Source: Nitrospira sp. (GTDB taxonomy: Bacteria; Nitrospirota; Nitrospiria; Nitrospirales; Nitrospiraceae). Taken from it: a stretch of 64,000 bases of DNA. The notes beneath the pieces are model-generated. The model had not been told where the DNA came from, did not search any database, and saw nothing but the letters and a program-made list of their open reading frames with translations. Positions 26,458 to 36,493 of this stretch are shown piece by piece (positions within the stretch are counted from its first letter, which is position 1; the number at the start of each line of letters is the position of its first letter). A program made the position numbers and the translations under genes. The DNA is taken from the NCBI GenBank assembly GCA_024998685.1, contig JACOEH010000009.1, forward strand, positions 1 through 64,000. The letters are read 5' to 3'.

Positions 26458-26515
26458 CGAATCTCCTCTTGCCTGCATCGCTACGACGGTCGCTCGGCTT
26501 TGTCAGCCAAGCGAG

Positions 26516-27970
26516 TCATGATCCGGTCACACCTTTCTGTATCGTCTGGACGAGACGGATCAGCGGCGCCGGATAGAGGCCGAGCCAGAACAAGCATCCG
26601 CTGAGCGCGGCGAGCACCAGACCGTCGGCATATGAAACGTGTGGAGCCTGAGCTGTATCAGCCGGGCGAACGTCGCGACGCCCATCGGCGGCCATGACGA
26701 CGATCACCCGCAAATAATAGAACAGGCCGATCACGCTGTTGCCGACGAGCAGCACGATCAGCACCCACAGGGAGGACTCGACTCCCGCGGCGATCACGTA
26801 AAACTTGCCGATGAAACCGGCTGTCAGCGGGATCCCGGCAAGCGACAGCAACATGATGGTGAAGACCCCGGCGAGCCACGGCCGGTTCCAGAACAGAGAC
26901 CGGTAGTCGTCCAGCGCCTCGGCTTCGCTTCCCGGTTTGGACAAGACGCTGACGACACCGAATGCGCCGAGGGTCGTGACGAAATAGGCGGTCAGATAAA
27001 ACGTCACCGCTTCGACCGCCAAAGGGCCGGCGGCCAGAAACGCGACCAAGAGATACCCGAGATGAGCGATCGAGGAATAGGCGAGCAGACGCTTGATGTT
27101 GTCCTGCAGCAATGCCAGTAGATTGCCCGCGAACATGGACAAGACTGCGATTCCCGCCATAGCCCACCAGAGCATCTCGGAGCGAAAGGCGGCAATCTCC
27201 ACGAAATAGCGGAGCAGCAGCGCGACCATGGCGCCTTTCGAGACGGTCGCGACGAAGGCCGTCACAGGAGCCGGTGCGCCTTGGTACACATCCGGCGCCC
27301 ACATATGGAACGGCACCACGGCCAGCTTGAAGCCCACCCCGGTCAGAATCAGCACCAGACCGACAAGAAAGATCGAAGGAAGCGCGGCCGTGCCGGCCAA
27401 CAAGGTCGCGGTGCGGGCAAACTCCATCGTGCCGGACTGGAAGTAGATCAGGGCCATCCCGAACAGCAGGAACGCCGAGGAGGTGCCCGACAGAATCAAG
27501 TACTTGATGCCGGCTTCGAGCGGGCGGACGTCGGTGCGCACATACGCGATGAGGACGTACAGAGATACGCTGAGCAATTCCAGTCCGAGAAAGAAGGCGG
27601 CGAAATGCGACGCGGCCGCCAGCGTCATGGCCCCCAGAGTCGCGAACAGCAGGAGCGCGTAGAACTCCTCGCGCTGGCCTTCCTGTTTCTCCAGGTATCC
27701 GTAGGACAGAATCGTTACGGCGAGGCTCGCGGCCAGAATGAGCCCGGCGTAAAAGAGCGCGTAGGCGTCGAGACGGAGCAGCGGCGTGACTTGGCGGGGC
27801 GCGACCCCGGCTGCGACGGGGAGCGTGAAAAACGCCGCGGCCAATCCCAGCGAAGTCACGACCGCGACACACCTGTGATCGCGATGAAACGCCGCGAGCA
27901 GCAGCACGCCCAGCGACGACAGCGCCGTCACCAGCAACGGAAGCAGTGCGATGAAATCTTCCGGGGCCAT
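26516..27970 (-). CDS. nuoN: NADH-quinone oxidoreductase subunit N
   Basis: Last gene of the complex I operon; one of the three antiporter-like proton-pumping subunits in the membrane arm. It is 484 aa of mostly membrane helices. The family core is visible as KLAVVPFHMWAPDVYQGAPAPVTAF (Lys and the Pro-rich discontinuous helix), followed by IKRLLAYSSIAHLGYLLV. It starts 4 bases after the nuoM stop, so it is translationally coupled. The degenerate region after its stop (25-26.5 kb) holds no further nuo gene. Confidence 0.96.
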   Translation of the reverse strand: MAPEDFIALLPLLVTALSSLGVLLLAAFHRDHRCVAVVTSLGLAAAFFTLPVAAGVAPRQVTPLLRLDAYALFYAGLILAASLAVTILSYGYLEKQEGQREEFYALLLFATLGAMTLAAASHFAAFFLGLELLSVSLYVLIAYVRTDVRPLEAGIKYLILSGTSSAFLLFGMALIYFQSGTMEFARTATLLAGTAALPSIFLVGLVLILTGVGFKLAVVPFHMWAPDVYQGAPAPVTAFVATVSKGAMVALLLRYFVEIAAFRSEMLWWAMAGIAVLSMFAGNLLALLQDNIKRLLAYSSIAHLGYLLVAFLAAGPLAVEAVTFYLTAYFVTTLGAFGVVSVLSKPGSEAEALDDYRSLFWNRPWLAGVFTIMLLSLAGIPLTAGFIGKFYVIAAGVESSLWVLIVLLVGNSVIGLFYYLRVIVVMAADGRRDVRPADTAQAPHVSYADGLVLAALSGCLFWLGLYPAPLIRLVQTIQKGVTGS

Positions 27971-27973
27971 GCG

Positions 27974-29476
27974 TTATCTCCTCGAGATGAGGGCGGTCGT
28001 CTCGCCGAATCCGCGCAGGTTCTGGAGAGCCTGCCCCGCAGTGTCGAGGACCGGCTGCGGATAGAGGCCCAACCAGACCTGCACGGCGATCATGGCGCCC
28101 AATGTGAACAGATAGCGTGTCGAGAGATCCGGCGCCGTCCAACTTTCGTCGGCCGGGCCGTGAAATATCCGCTGCATGATCGCCAGGGAATAGATGACGG
28201 CGGCCACGAGACCCAAGGCGGCGAGCACGGTCACGAGCACATTGGCCCGATAACTTCCCAGCAGCACCAGAAACTCGCCGAGGAAGTTTCCCGATCCGGG
28301 CAGCCCCAGGGAGGCGATCGAAAACACGAGCGTGATGGCGCCGAATCGAGGAACGGTCGTCCATAGGCCACCCATGCGGCGCATGTCGCGGGTGCCCAGA
28401 CGCTCCTGCAGCGCGCCCGCCAGGATGAACAGGGCGCCGGTCGTGATCCCATGAGCGAGCATCTGCATGACCGCTCCTTCCAGCGCGACGGCATTCCAGG
28501 AAAAGACGCCGAGGAGCACGAATCCCAAGTGGCTGATGCTGCTGTAGGCCACGAGTCGCTTGAGATCGGTCTGCGCGAAAGCCAGCACCGCGCCATAAAG
28601 AATTCCGACCATGCCCAACACCATCGCGACCGGCGCGAACGCCTGAGCCGCGTCGGGGAAAAGCGGCACCGCGAACCGGATCAAGCCGTAGGCGCCGGTC
28701 TTTAATAGAAGTCCCGCAAGGATCACGCTCCCACCGGTCGGCGCTTCGGTATGCGCGTCGGGGAGCCAGGCGTGCAACGGCACGGCCGGAAGTTTCACCG
28801 CAAAGGCGGCGAAGAATCCCAGCATCAACCACAAAGCCACGGTCTGGTCCATCGTGGTGCCGAGCAATTGCTGGTAATCGAACGTCACCACGCCGGTCTG
28901 TTGAGCATGGATGAACGTCAGGCCTAAAATGGCGATCAGCATCAGCAGGCTGCCGGCCTGCGTGAAGATGAAAAACTTGACGGCTGCATACATGCGATGC
29001 TCGTGGCCCCAGACGCTGATCAAAAAATACATAGGGACCAACATCACTTCCCAGAAGACGAAAAACGCAAACAGGTCCATGGCCAGGAAGACACCGAGCA
29101 CGCCGGCCAAGACCCACAGTAAATTGAAGTGAAAGAATCCGACGCGCTCCCGGATTTCGGTCCAGGAGGCTACCACCGCCGTGACGCCGAGAAAAACGGT
29201 CAAAAGCACGAGGAGCAAGCTGAGCCCGTCCAACGCCAGATGAAATGTGATGCCGAAGCGAGGAATCCAGGGTATGCGCAGGTCGGCCAGCCAGACTCCC
29301 TGGTTCGAAAGTGAAACTGCGGTTTCTCGCTCAGTCCAGAGGGTGAGTGCCAGGACAAGATCGATCGCCAACGCGCCCAGCGCAATCCAGCGCGGCCACT
29401 GCGATCCTCGCCGTTCGAGCATCCAGGCAGCCGGGCCTGCCGCAAGCAAGAGGACAATCAGCCAGACAAGGATCAT
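27974..29476 (-). CDS. nuoM: NADH-quinone oxidoreductase subunit M
   Basis: Antiporter-like proton-pumping subunit of complex I, 500 aa. The open frame runs back to 29734, but ATG 29476 is the family start (MILVWLIVLLLAAGP) and overlaps the nuoL stop as ATGA. Family signatures include the Glu-bearing FFVFWEVMLVPMYFLI helix, VKLPAVPLHAWLPDAHTEAP and LKRLVAYSSISHLGFVLLG. Only one nuoM copy is present in this operon. Confidence 0.96.
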   Translation of the reverse strand: MILVWLIVLLLAAGPAAWMLERRGSQWPRWIALGALAIDLVLALTLWTERETAVSLSNQGVWLADLRIPWIPRFGITFHLALDGLSLLLVLLTVFLGVTAVVASWTEIRERVGFFHFNLLWVLAGVLGVFLAMDLFAFFVFWEVMLVPMYFLISVWGHEHRMYAAVKFFIFTQAGSLLMLIAILGLTFIHAQQTGVVTFDYQQLLGTTMDQTVALWLMLGFFAAFAVKLPAVPLHAWLPDAHTEAPTGGSVILAGLLLKTGAYGLIRFAVPLFPDAAQAFAPVAMVLGMVGILYGAVLAFAQTDLKRLVAYSSISHLGFVLLGVFSWNAVALEGAVMQMLAHGITTGALFILAGALQERLGTRDMRRMGGLWTTVPRFGAITLVFSIASLGLPGSGNFLGEFLVLLGSYRANVLVTVLAALGLVAAVIYSLAIMQRIFHGPADESWTAPDLSTRYLFTLGAMIAVQVWLGLYPQPVLDTAGQALQNLRGFGETTALISRR

Positions 29477-31458
29477 GAGAGCACCACCAAGGCGACGATC
29501 ACGACCGATCCCGCGGCGAGGATCGCCGCATACCAACGGACCTGCCCTGTTTGCGTCCGGTGGAGCACGGCAAAGAACTGCCGGATCAGCCAGGCGAGAC
29601 CGCTGTAGGCTTGGTCGATCAGATCGTCCTTGTTCGCCTGCGCCACCCAGAGGAACGGACGCACGAACCATGTGTCGTACAGACGATCGAAGCCCCAGCC
29701 CTCGACCCAAAATCGGGACAGGGCGCTTCCCCATGCCGTCCCTGTCACTGCCGTGACCAGGCCGGGACGGCGCAAAAACAGGACGTACGCGACGGCGATC
29801 CCAAGCAAGGCGGCGAGCATCGTCACGATCTGCAACGCCGATTCAGTCGTGACCGAGGTCGTCGTCTCAAGGGACGGGAGAACCGAGCGCGTGAATTCAC
29901 TGAACAGGGACACATCACCGAGCACCCTCGGTACCTCCAGGAATCCGGCGACCAGCGAACCTGCCGCAAGCACGATCAGCGGGCCCTTCATCATCAACCC
30001 GGGTCTTGAGCCGACTTCCGTCTTGGCTTCTCCGAAAAAGACGTTGAACACGAGACGAAAACTGTACAGCGCCGTGAGGAAGGCTCCGCACACGCCGGCG
30101 CCCCAGAGCCAAGGACTCCCGAGCGGCGAAGCCCAGGCTTCCCACAGAATCCAGTCTTTGCTGTAGAAACCGGCGGTCACCAGCGGAAACCCGGCCAGTG
30201 AGGCGGCACCGATGAGGAACGTCCAGAAGGTCACAGGCAGGGCGTACCGCAAGCCGCCCATTCTGTAGATGTCATGTTCTTCGTGGAGACTCTGGATTAC
30301 GGCGCCGGCCGCCAAAAACAGCAGCGCCTTGAAGAAGGCATGGGTGGTGAAATGAAAGAGCGCCGCCGCCCAGGCTCCGACCCCGAGCGCGAGAAACATG
30401 TAGCCGATCTGGCTGATCGTGGAATAAGCCAGCACGCGTTTGATGTCCCGTTGCACCAGAGCGCTGCAGGCAGCCAGCAACAGCGTCACGGCGCCGATTA
30501 CGGCTACGGCGGTCTGCGCGATCGGTGCCAGACTGTATAAGACATGGGTACGCGCGATGAGGTACATGCCTGCGGTCACCATTGTGGCGGCATGGATGAG
30601 CGCGCTCACCGGTGTCGGGCCGGCCATGGCGTCGGGAAGCCAGGTCTGCAGCGGGAGTTGCGCAGATTTGCCGATCGCCCCGCCGAGCAGCAAGAAGGCC
30701 GCGATCGTCGCGAGGCCTGAGCCGACCGGCCACTGTTCAGCCGCGCGTGCCATGAGATCCTGAATGTTCAATGTGCCGAGATGCGTGAGCAACACAAACA
30801 GTCCGATCGCCAGCGCGACGTCGCCGAGCCTCGTTACAATGAAGGCCTTTTGGGCCGCAGCGCCGTTGGCCGGGTCGCGATACCAGAACCCGATCAATAA
30901 GTAACTGCAGAGCCCCACTCCTTCCCAGCCGAGGTACAAGAGCAACAGATTGTCGGCCAGCACTAATGTGAGCATCGCGACAACAAACAGGTTCATGTAC
31001 GCGAAGAAGCGCCGGTATCCGCTGTCATTCTCACCCGCCCGCCCCGCGGGCGCCGAGACGCCCGCCTGCCCGATTCCACCCGCCCGGCCCAAGCCGGCCG
31101 GGACCGGCTCCTTCCCGTGGTCGAGCATGAACTCGGCGGAATACAGATGAATGAGGAAGCCGACCAGGGTGATGACCAGCATCATCACCAACGACAGTGA
31201 GTCCAAGTAGAAGCCGATGGCCGGGCCGAAGCCGGAGATCTGCAGCCAGGTCCACAGTATTTGATCGTAAGGTCGACCGGGAGCACCCGATAGTCCGGCG
31301 AAGGCGAATCCGACGAGTCCGGCCACGGCCAGCGACAGGCCCACCGACCCGACTCCGATCAGCGCGATCGTCCTTCTCGAGAACCATCCGCCGGCCACGG
31401 CCAAGGCCAGGAATCCGAGGAGAGGAAGCGCTGGAACCAACCAGAGGAGGTCGAGCAT
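29473..31458 (-). CDS. nuoL: NADH-quinone oxidoreductase subunit L with Gly/Ala-rich loop insert
   Basis: The largest antiporter-like subunit, carrying the lateral amphipathic helix, 661 aa from ATG 31458 (one base after the nuoK stop). Signatures are LGWEGVGLCSYLLIGFWY, KSAQLPLQTWLPDAMAGPTPVSALIHAATMV and KRVLAYSTISQIGYMF. Residues about 116-147 hold an unusual low-complexity insertion rich in Gly, Ala and Pro, located where other NuoL proteins pass directly from DHG to the YxRFFAYMNLF helix. The inserted DNA is extremely GC-rich. Confidence 0.95.
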   Translation of the reverse strand: MLDLLWLVPALPLLGFLALAVAGGWFSRRTIALIGVGSVGLSLAVAGLVGFAFAGLSGAPGRPYDQILWTWLQISGFGPAIGFYLDSLSLVMMLVITLVGFLIHLYSAEFMLDHGKEPVPAGLGRAGGIGQAGVSAPAGRAGENDSGYRRFFAYMNLFVVAMLTLVLADNLLLLYLGWEGVGLCSYLLIGFWYRDPANGAAAQKAFIVTRLGDVALAIGLFVLLTHLGTLNIQDLMARAAEQWPVGSGLATIAAFLLLGGAIGKSAQLPLQTWLPDAMAGPTPVSALIHAATMVTAGMYLIARTHVLYSLAPIAQTAVAVIGAVTLLLAACSALVQRDIKRVLAYSTISQIGYMFLALGVGAWAAALFHFTTHAFFKALLFLAAGAVIQSLHEEHDIYRMGGLRYALPVTFWTFLIGAASLAGFPLVTAGFYSKDWILWEAWASPLGSPWLWGAGVCGAFLTALYSFRLVFNVFFGEAKTEVGSRPGLMMKGPLIVLAAGSLVAGFLEVPRVLGDVSLFSEFTRSVLPSLETTTSVTTESALQIVTMLAALLGIAVAYVLFLRRPGLVTAVTGTAWGSALSRFWVEGWGFDRLYDTWFVRPFLWVAQANKDDLIDQAYSGLAWLIRQFFAVLHRTQTGQVRWYAAILAAGSVVIVALVVLS

Positions 31459-31459
31459 C

Positions 31460-31789
31460 TCAGCCCCACAGACGGGACATCGCGTCGGCATCGAGCGTCT
31501 TGAAGTGCCGGTAGAGCTGCAGCACCAACGCCAGACCGACGGACACCTCCGCCGCCGCCAATGTCAGGATAAAGAGAAACATGACCTGCCCGTCCGCTTG
31601 TCCCCAGTGAGCTCCCGCCACGATGAACGCCAGCCCGGAGGCGTTCAACATGATTTCAACCGACATCAACATAAAGATGAGGTTCCGTCGAACCAGGAGC
31701 CCGATCAGTCCGAACACGAACAACACCCCGGCCAGCAACATGCCATGGGTCAGGGGAATCGACAGAGACACAGCGCTCACCTCAGGCAT
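31460..31789 (-). CDS. nuoK: NADH-quinone oxidoreductase subunit K
   Basis: A 109-aa protein with three membrane helices. The Glu residues used in proton transfer are in [16 protein letters not shown] and [14 protein letters not shown]. It overlaps the end of nuoJ by 8 bases. Slightly longer than the usual 100 aa at the N-terminus; a start a few codons inside is possible. Confidence 0.95.
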   Translation of the reverse strand: MPEVSAVSLSIPLTHGMLLAGVLFVFGLIGLLVRRNLIFMLMSVEIMLNASGLAFIVAGAHWGQADGQVMFLFILTLAAAEVSVGLALVLQLYRHFKTLDADAMSRLWG

Positions 31790-32288
31790 CCTCGCTGTTC
31801 AGACGTCGCCCTAAATGATAGGCGCCGACCAGCCCCGGCAGCAGGAGCATGGAGGCCAGCTCGATCCCGATCAGGTAAGGACCAAGCAGCACGACGCTCA
31901 CCTGTTTGGGAGTCTGAACCGTGATGCCGCCGGCCTGACTCAGGATTCCGGAGCCGAACAGATAGAGCAATTCCCCGAGGAGGGTCGCCGACAGGATCGA
32001 CGGCCCGATCCACATTCTCGGTGTGAGCCAGCCCGCTTCCTGCTCGATCGCCCGACGTCCGAGATTCAGCATCATGACCACGAAGACGAACAGGACCATG
32101 ATGGCGCCGGCGTAAATAATGATCTCCAACATGGCGATGAACGGCGCGCCGAAAATGAAGAAGACCACGGCCACGGCCAGAAAAGACACGATCAAGTACA
32201 GCAGCGCATGCACCGCGTTCAAACTGGTGATCGCGAGGCCGGTCGAAACAGCCGCCACCAGCGCCGCCAGATAGAATGCTCCCGTCAT
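31782..32288 (-). CDS. nuoJ: NADH-quinone oxidoreductase subunit J
   Basis: A 168-aa membrane subunit with five predicted helices. The conserved [22 protein letters not shown] helix, which contains the pi-bulge region implicated in coupling, is at about residues 56-77. ATG 32288 overlaps the nuoI stop (ATGA). Confidence 0.95.
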   Translation of the reverse strand: MTGAFYLAALVAAVSTGLAITSLNAVHALLYLIVSFLAVAVVFFIFGAPFIAMLEIIIYAGAIMVLFVFVVMMLNLGRRAIEQEAGWLTPRMWIGPSILSATLLGELLYLFGSGILSQAGGITVQTPKQVSVVLLGPYLIGIELASMLLLPGLVGAYHLGRRLNSEDA

Positions 32289-32800
32289 GGCATCAGACTC
32301 CGCACATCGACGGGCGCGGCTTCGTGCTCGGCCTCGCCCTTGTCCTTCCCGCCGATCCGGACGCCGGAGACACGGTAAAAGTTGTAGCCGGGGTATTTGC
32401 CGGTTCCGCTGATCAAGAGATCCTCCTTCTCGTAGACGAGGTTCCGTCGGTCGTGCTCACTCATCTCGAAGTCGGTGGTGAGCTGGATCGCATAGGTCGG
32501 ACAGGCTTCCTCGCAGTACCCGCAGAAAATGCACCGGGAAAAGTTGATGCGGAACCATGCCGGATAGCGGCGTCCATGCTCGTCTTCCGTCGCTTGGAGC
32601 GCGATGCAGTCCACCGGACAGGCGACCGAGCAGAGATAACAGCCGACGCAGCGCTCCTCCCCATCCGGATCGCGCGACAAAATAATTCGCCCTCGCCATC
32701 GCGGCGGCAGGTACGGCTTCTCGTCCGGATACTGGATGGTCACCGGGCGCGTGAACGCGCGAAGAAAGACCAGCCAGATTCCTTTCAACAGTTTCAGCAT
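32285..32800 (-). CDS. nuoI: NADH-quinone oxidoreductase subunit I (2x [4Fe-4S])
   Basis: Peripheral arm subunit carrying clusters N6a and N6b, 171 aa. Two ferredoxin motifs are visible: [15 protein letters not shown] and [15 protein letters not shown]. The N-terminal amphipathic helix ([13 protein letters not shown]) anchors it to the membrane arm. It begins 7 bases after the nuoH stop. Confidence 0.96.
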   Translation of the reverse strand: MLKLLKGIWLVFLRAFTRPVTIQYPDEKPYLPPRWRGRIILSRDPDGEERCVGCYLCSVACPVDCIALQATEDEHGRRYPAWFRINFSRCIFCGYCEEACPTYAIQLTTDFEMSEHDRRNLVYEKEDLLISGTGKYPGYNFYRVSGVRIGGKDKGEAEHEAAPVDVRSLMP

Positions 32801-32807
32801 GTCGTTC

Positions 32808-33770
32808 TCATTTCGACGGATGACCGGCCAATACCAGCGCTCCGGTGACCGTGAGATTCACCAAGGCCAGCGGCAGCATCACCTTCCAGCCGAACGCCAT
32901 GAGCTGATCGAACCGCAGGCGTGGGAGCGCGGCCCGGAGCAGGATGAACAGACAAATGAACAGAAAGGTCTTGATCGAGAACCAGATCGCCGGCGGCAGC
33001 CAGGGGCCTTGCCAGCCGCCGAAGAACAGCACCGTGATCATGGCTGAAATCAGGATGATGCCGAGATACTCTCCCACGAAGAACATGCCGAACTTCATGC
33101 CGGAATATTCCGTGTGGAATCCGGCCACCAGTTCGGCTTCCGCCTCTGGAATGTCGAAGGGAATCCGTTTGGTTTCGGCCAGACCGGCGATCAAGAAAAT
33201 GATGAACCCCAGAATTTGTGGAATGCAGAACCAGAGGTCTCGCTGGGCTTCGACGATGTCTCCGAGGTTGAAGGACCCAGCCAGCATCACGACCCCCATG
33301 AGTGACAGGCCCATGAACACCTCGTAGCTCAGCATTTGCGCCGAGGCACGGAGCCCACCCAGCAGCGAATACTTGTTGTTGGAAGCCCACCCGGCGAGCA
33401 CGACGCTGTAGGCCGACAGGGAGGACATGGCCAGAAAGAACAGGAGCCCGATGTTCAGATCGGCCACGACGATCGACGGCGTGAACGGCACCACCGCGAA
33501 CGACATGAGAACGGTGACGATGATCACGGCGGGAGCGATCACGAACACCGCTTTGTCGGCGAACGGAGGCACCCAGTCTTCTTTCATGAAGATCTTGATC
33601 ATGTCGGCCACCGATTGGAGCAAGCCGAACGGCCCGACGCGGTTCGGGCCGTAGCGTTCTTGCCAAAAGCCCAAGAGTCGTCGTTCCAGCCAGATCAACA
33701 GAGCGCTGAGAGTCAAGAGTGTGACCAGCACACCGGCGATGATCGGTAATCGGAATGCGACTTCATTCAT
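32808..33770 (-). CDS. nuoH: NADH-quinone oxidoreductase subunit H
   Basis: Membrane subunit that forms the quinone-binding chamber with NuoB and NuoD, 320 aa. The open frame extends to 34220 inside nuoG, but [10 protein letters not shown] at ATG 33770 is the family start and overlaps the nuoG stop (ATGA). Signatures are [24 protein letters not shown] and [19 protein letters not shown]. Confidence 0.96.
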   Translation of the reverse strand: MNEVAFRLPIIAGVLVTLLTLSALLIWLERRLLGFWQERYGPNRVGPFGLLQSVADMIKIFMKEDWVPPFADKAVFVIAPAVIIVTVLMSFAVVPFTPSIVVADLNIGLLFFLAMSSLSAYSVVLAGWASNNKYSLLGGLRASAQMLSYEVFMGLSLMGVVMLAGSFNLGDIVEAQRDLWFCIPQILGFIIFLIAGLAETKRIPFDIPEAEAELVAGFHTEYSGMKFGMFFVGEYLGIILISAMITVLFFGGWQGPWLPPAIWFSIKTFLFICLFILLRAALPRLRFDQLMAFGWKVMLPLALVNLTVTGALVLAGHPSK

Positions 33771-36493
33771 GGTTCCGGGACCCGGATCAACGGGCTCCAT
33801 GTCGGGAGGACGGCATCGGTAAAGCCGGAAACGATCGTCAGCGCCGCCGTTCCGCGCGGAACGGCGGCGTTCAGCTTCACGGGTACGCGATGAGACTTGT
33901 TGTCGAGCATGAATTCGGCCTGCTCGTCGGCCTTGAATCGAAGCGTGGCTGCATCTTCCGGGTGCAACATCAGGGCCGGTTCCGGAATCCGTTCGGCCAT
34001 GACGGAGGCGCGCGCGCTCAGTTCCTCGCTTCCGAAAATCTGATACCACGGCAGGATCAGCCAGCCGTCGTCGCGAATCTGAAACAACTGTGGCGCTTCG
34101 GAAAAATAAGTCACCGTCCTCTTGTCGGATGATTCGATCAACCGAACACCGGGCATCTCGTGTCGCAAGGGTCCGCCGACGTCGCTCTGAAATTTGTTCA
34201 ACGCCTGGACCGAATTCCACCGGGGACTCCAGTAGTGGGTGATGAGCGGGGAGGGCGGTTGGCCCAGATACCCTTCCATCGAGAAGGCCAGCGGGGAATC
34301 GGCGTCTTCAACCGGTTTCGGTTCGTGCATGATCAACGGCGCATGCATAGCGGTTCGTCCTGTGAAACGGTGCGTCTGTCGCGGCACTTTCTGTCCGACG
34401 ATGCGGAACGTTTCCGGCGGCGCCACTTCTGCGAGCCGCTGAAACGCCGGGATCGCGTTCGCAAGAGCCGCCACGACGTCATCCAGCCGGTTCCAGGCCG
34501 CCATGTTCGATTGTCCGGGATGCTCAGATGCGACCGCCAGGTCTCGTATCCAACGCCAGCTTTCTTGAATATCCCCCTCGACGGGAAAGACTTGGTAGAA
34601 ACGTTGGGCTCGTCCTTCGCTGTTGACGAGCGTGCCGTCCGATTCGGCGAACGTGCCGGCAGGGAGCAAGACATCGGCTTTGGCCGTGGTGTCATGTTCC
34701 AAGTGATCGAGGATGATCACTTTCGAAGCGGTCTTGAGAAATGTATCCACCGATAGGGTATCGGCCCTGCGATACAGATCATTTTCCAGAATGAGAACCG
34801 TGTCTGCCGCCCCGTTTTTCACGACACTGAACGCATCCTCGAGGTTTTTGCCTCCCAATATGGCGAGACCTAGGCTGTTTGACTCCGGAAGGCAATAGCA
34901 GAGTTTCGCGGGCGTGCCGATTTTGCAGAGCGCCCAGGCCACGTTCGCGGCCGATTGAATCACCGCTTCGCTCTTGCAGGCGGTCCCGGAAAGAATCACG
35001 GGACGAGCCGCCTGTCGCAACGCAGCGGCGATGCGTTCCGCCAAAGAACGTATCGTGGGAGACGGAGTCGCCGTCGGCGACGCGTGGTCCAATTCATGCG
35101 CGACTGCGAACCCGAGAGCAGCCAGATCGTCCGGCGCGCCATGATAGGTTTCGGTCGCGATGTCCGCAAACCAGCTACTGTGCGGAGCGGCGATGAATAG
35201 CGGACCAGGCTGCGCGTGGGTCGCTTCCCGCACGGCGGCGTCATGCCAGCGTGGGATGTCCAGCTTGTCGACAAGCTGCATCGGTTGCTGACGGACCGAC
35301 TGCCGCACCGCCAAGGCCAATCTCGGCGCCGTGTTGACCGGGTCCTCGCCCAAGACCAGTACCGCGTCAGCCTGTTCCACATCATGGATCGAGGCTGAAG
35401 ACGCAGGTCCGCGCCTGAGAATATCGAGGATGAGGGAATTCAAACCGGCGTCGCGAGCGGAGAGTCCGAGAGAGAATCGTTCCGGTCCGACCAACTCGCG
35501 AAGCGCGAAATTGGATTCCAGCGAGGCGCGGGGTGAGCCGATACCGATGATGCGGGAAGGCTTGTCGGCCAGCAGCGATCCAAGCTCGCGAAGGATCATA
35601 TCCTTATCCATCGGGATCGTCTGGTCATGCCGGTTTGACCGGAATATCGGTCGGCGGATTCGTCTTTCGTTGTTGACGAAGCCGTATCCAAAGCGCCCCC
35701 GATCACAGAGAAAATACCCGTTGACCTCGCTATGGTACCGGTTGAGGATGCGGCGGAGCGTGCCGTAACGTTCTCCGGCAATCGTGTTGCAGCCCAGGCT
35801 GCAGTGCGCGCAGACGGACGGAGCGGTCTGTAAATCCCATTTGCGGGTATAGTGCGGCATCAAGGTCTTGTCGTCGAACACCCCGGTCGGACAGACTTCG
35901 ATCAGGTTGCCGCTGAATTCGTTTTCCAGTGTGCCGTCTTCATGCCGGCCGAAGTAGACGTGGTTGCGCGAGCCGAACGCGTCGAAATCCCGCCCGCCCG
36001 CATAATTTCGATACAAGCGCACACAGCGATAACATTGAATGCAGCGATTCATCTCATGGGTGATGAACGGACCGAGGTTCTGATTGCGGAAGGTGCGCTT
36101 GGTGAACCGATAGCGGCGATAGGTATGGCCTGTCATCACCGTCATGTCCTGGAGATGGCATTCACCGCCTTCATCGCAGACCGGACAATCGTGAGGATGG
36201 TTTGCCATCATCCATTCGATGACGCTCGCGCGGAAGGTCTTCGCCTCGGGATCCTCGATCGAGATGCGGGTGCCGTCGGCGGCGGACGTCATGCAGGCCA
36301 TGACCAGACGCCCTTCGCGATCTCGCTCATCCCTGAACTGCTTGACCGCGCATTGCCGGCAGGCTCCGACTGAGCCCAATGCCGGATGCCAGCAGAAGTA
36401 CGGCAGATTGAAGCCGAGCGAGAGGCAGGCCTGCAGGAGATTCTCGCGCTCGTCTACCTGGTAGGGACGATCATCGACGATGATACCGGCCAT
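33767..36493 (-). CDS. nuoG: NADH-quinone oxidoreductase subunit G
   Basis: Large peripheral-arm subunit, 908 aa from ATG 36493 ([13 protein letters not shown]). The N-terminal 2Fe-2S domain has [17 protein letters not shown]. Then [18 protein letters not shown] and CIQCYRCVR ... CPTG carry the [4Fe-4S] sites, and CAHCSLGC gives the N7-type Cys motif. The remainder is a molybdopterin-oxidoreductase-like domain without cofactor ([36 protein letters not shown]) and a C-terminal aspartate-decarboxylase-like fold. It overlaps nuoF by 40 bases. Confidence 0.95.
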   Translation of the reverse strand: MAGIIVDDRPYQVDERENLLQACLSLGFNLPYFCWHPALGSVGACRQCAVKQFRDERDREGRLVMACMTSAADGTRISIEDPEAKTFRASVIEWMMANHPHDCPVCDEGGECHLQDMTVMTGHTYRRYRFTKRTFRNQNLGPFITHEMNRCIQCYRCVRLYRNYAGGRDFDAFGSRNHVYFGRHEDGTLENEFSGNLIEVCPTGVFDDKTLMPHYTRKWDLQTAPSVCAHCSLGCNTIAGERYGTLRRILNRYHSEVNGYFLCDRGRFGYGFVNNERRIRRPIFRSNRHDQTIPMDKDMILRELGSLLADKPSRIIGIGSPRASLESNFALRELVGPERFSLGLSARDAGLNSLILDILRRGPASSASIHDVEQADAVLVLGEDPVNTAPRLALAVRQSVRQQPMQLVDKLDIPRWHDAAVREATHAQPGPLFIAAPHSSWFADIATETYHGAPDDLAALGFAVAHELDHASPTATPSPTIRSLAERIAAALRQAARPVILSGTACKSEAVIQSAANVAWALCKIGTPAKLCYCLPESNSLGLAILGGKNLEDAFSVVKNGAADTVLILENDLYRRADTLSVDTFLKTASKVIILDHLEHDTTAKADVLLPAGTFAESDGTLVNSEGRAQRFYQVFPVEGDIQESWRWIRDLAVASEHPGQSNMAAWNRLDDVVAALANAIPAFQRLAEVAPPETFRIVGQKVPRQTHRFTGRTAMHAPLIMHEPKPVEDADSPLAFSMEGYLGQPPSPLITHYWSPRWNSVQALNKFQSDVGGPLRHEMPGVRLIESSDKRTVTYFSEAPQLFQIRDDGWLILPWYQIFGSEELSARASVMAERIPEPALMLHPEDAATLRFKADEQAEFMLDNKSHRVPVKLNAAVPRGTAALTIVSGFTDAVLPTWSPLIRVPEP

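Noticed and set aside
27281-28366. 361-codon plus-strand frame opposite nuoM/nuoN
   Set aside because: Extreme Gln/Arg/Glu content and antisense position mark it as a shadow of conserved membrane genes.
26658-29117. 819-codon open frame on the minus strand through nuoM and nuoN
   Set aside because: It lies in another frame of two well-supported complex I genes. Its product is rich in Arg, Gly and Pro, as expected of an alternative frame in GC-rich DNA.
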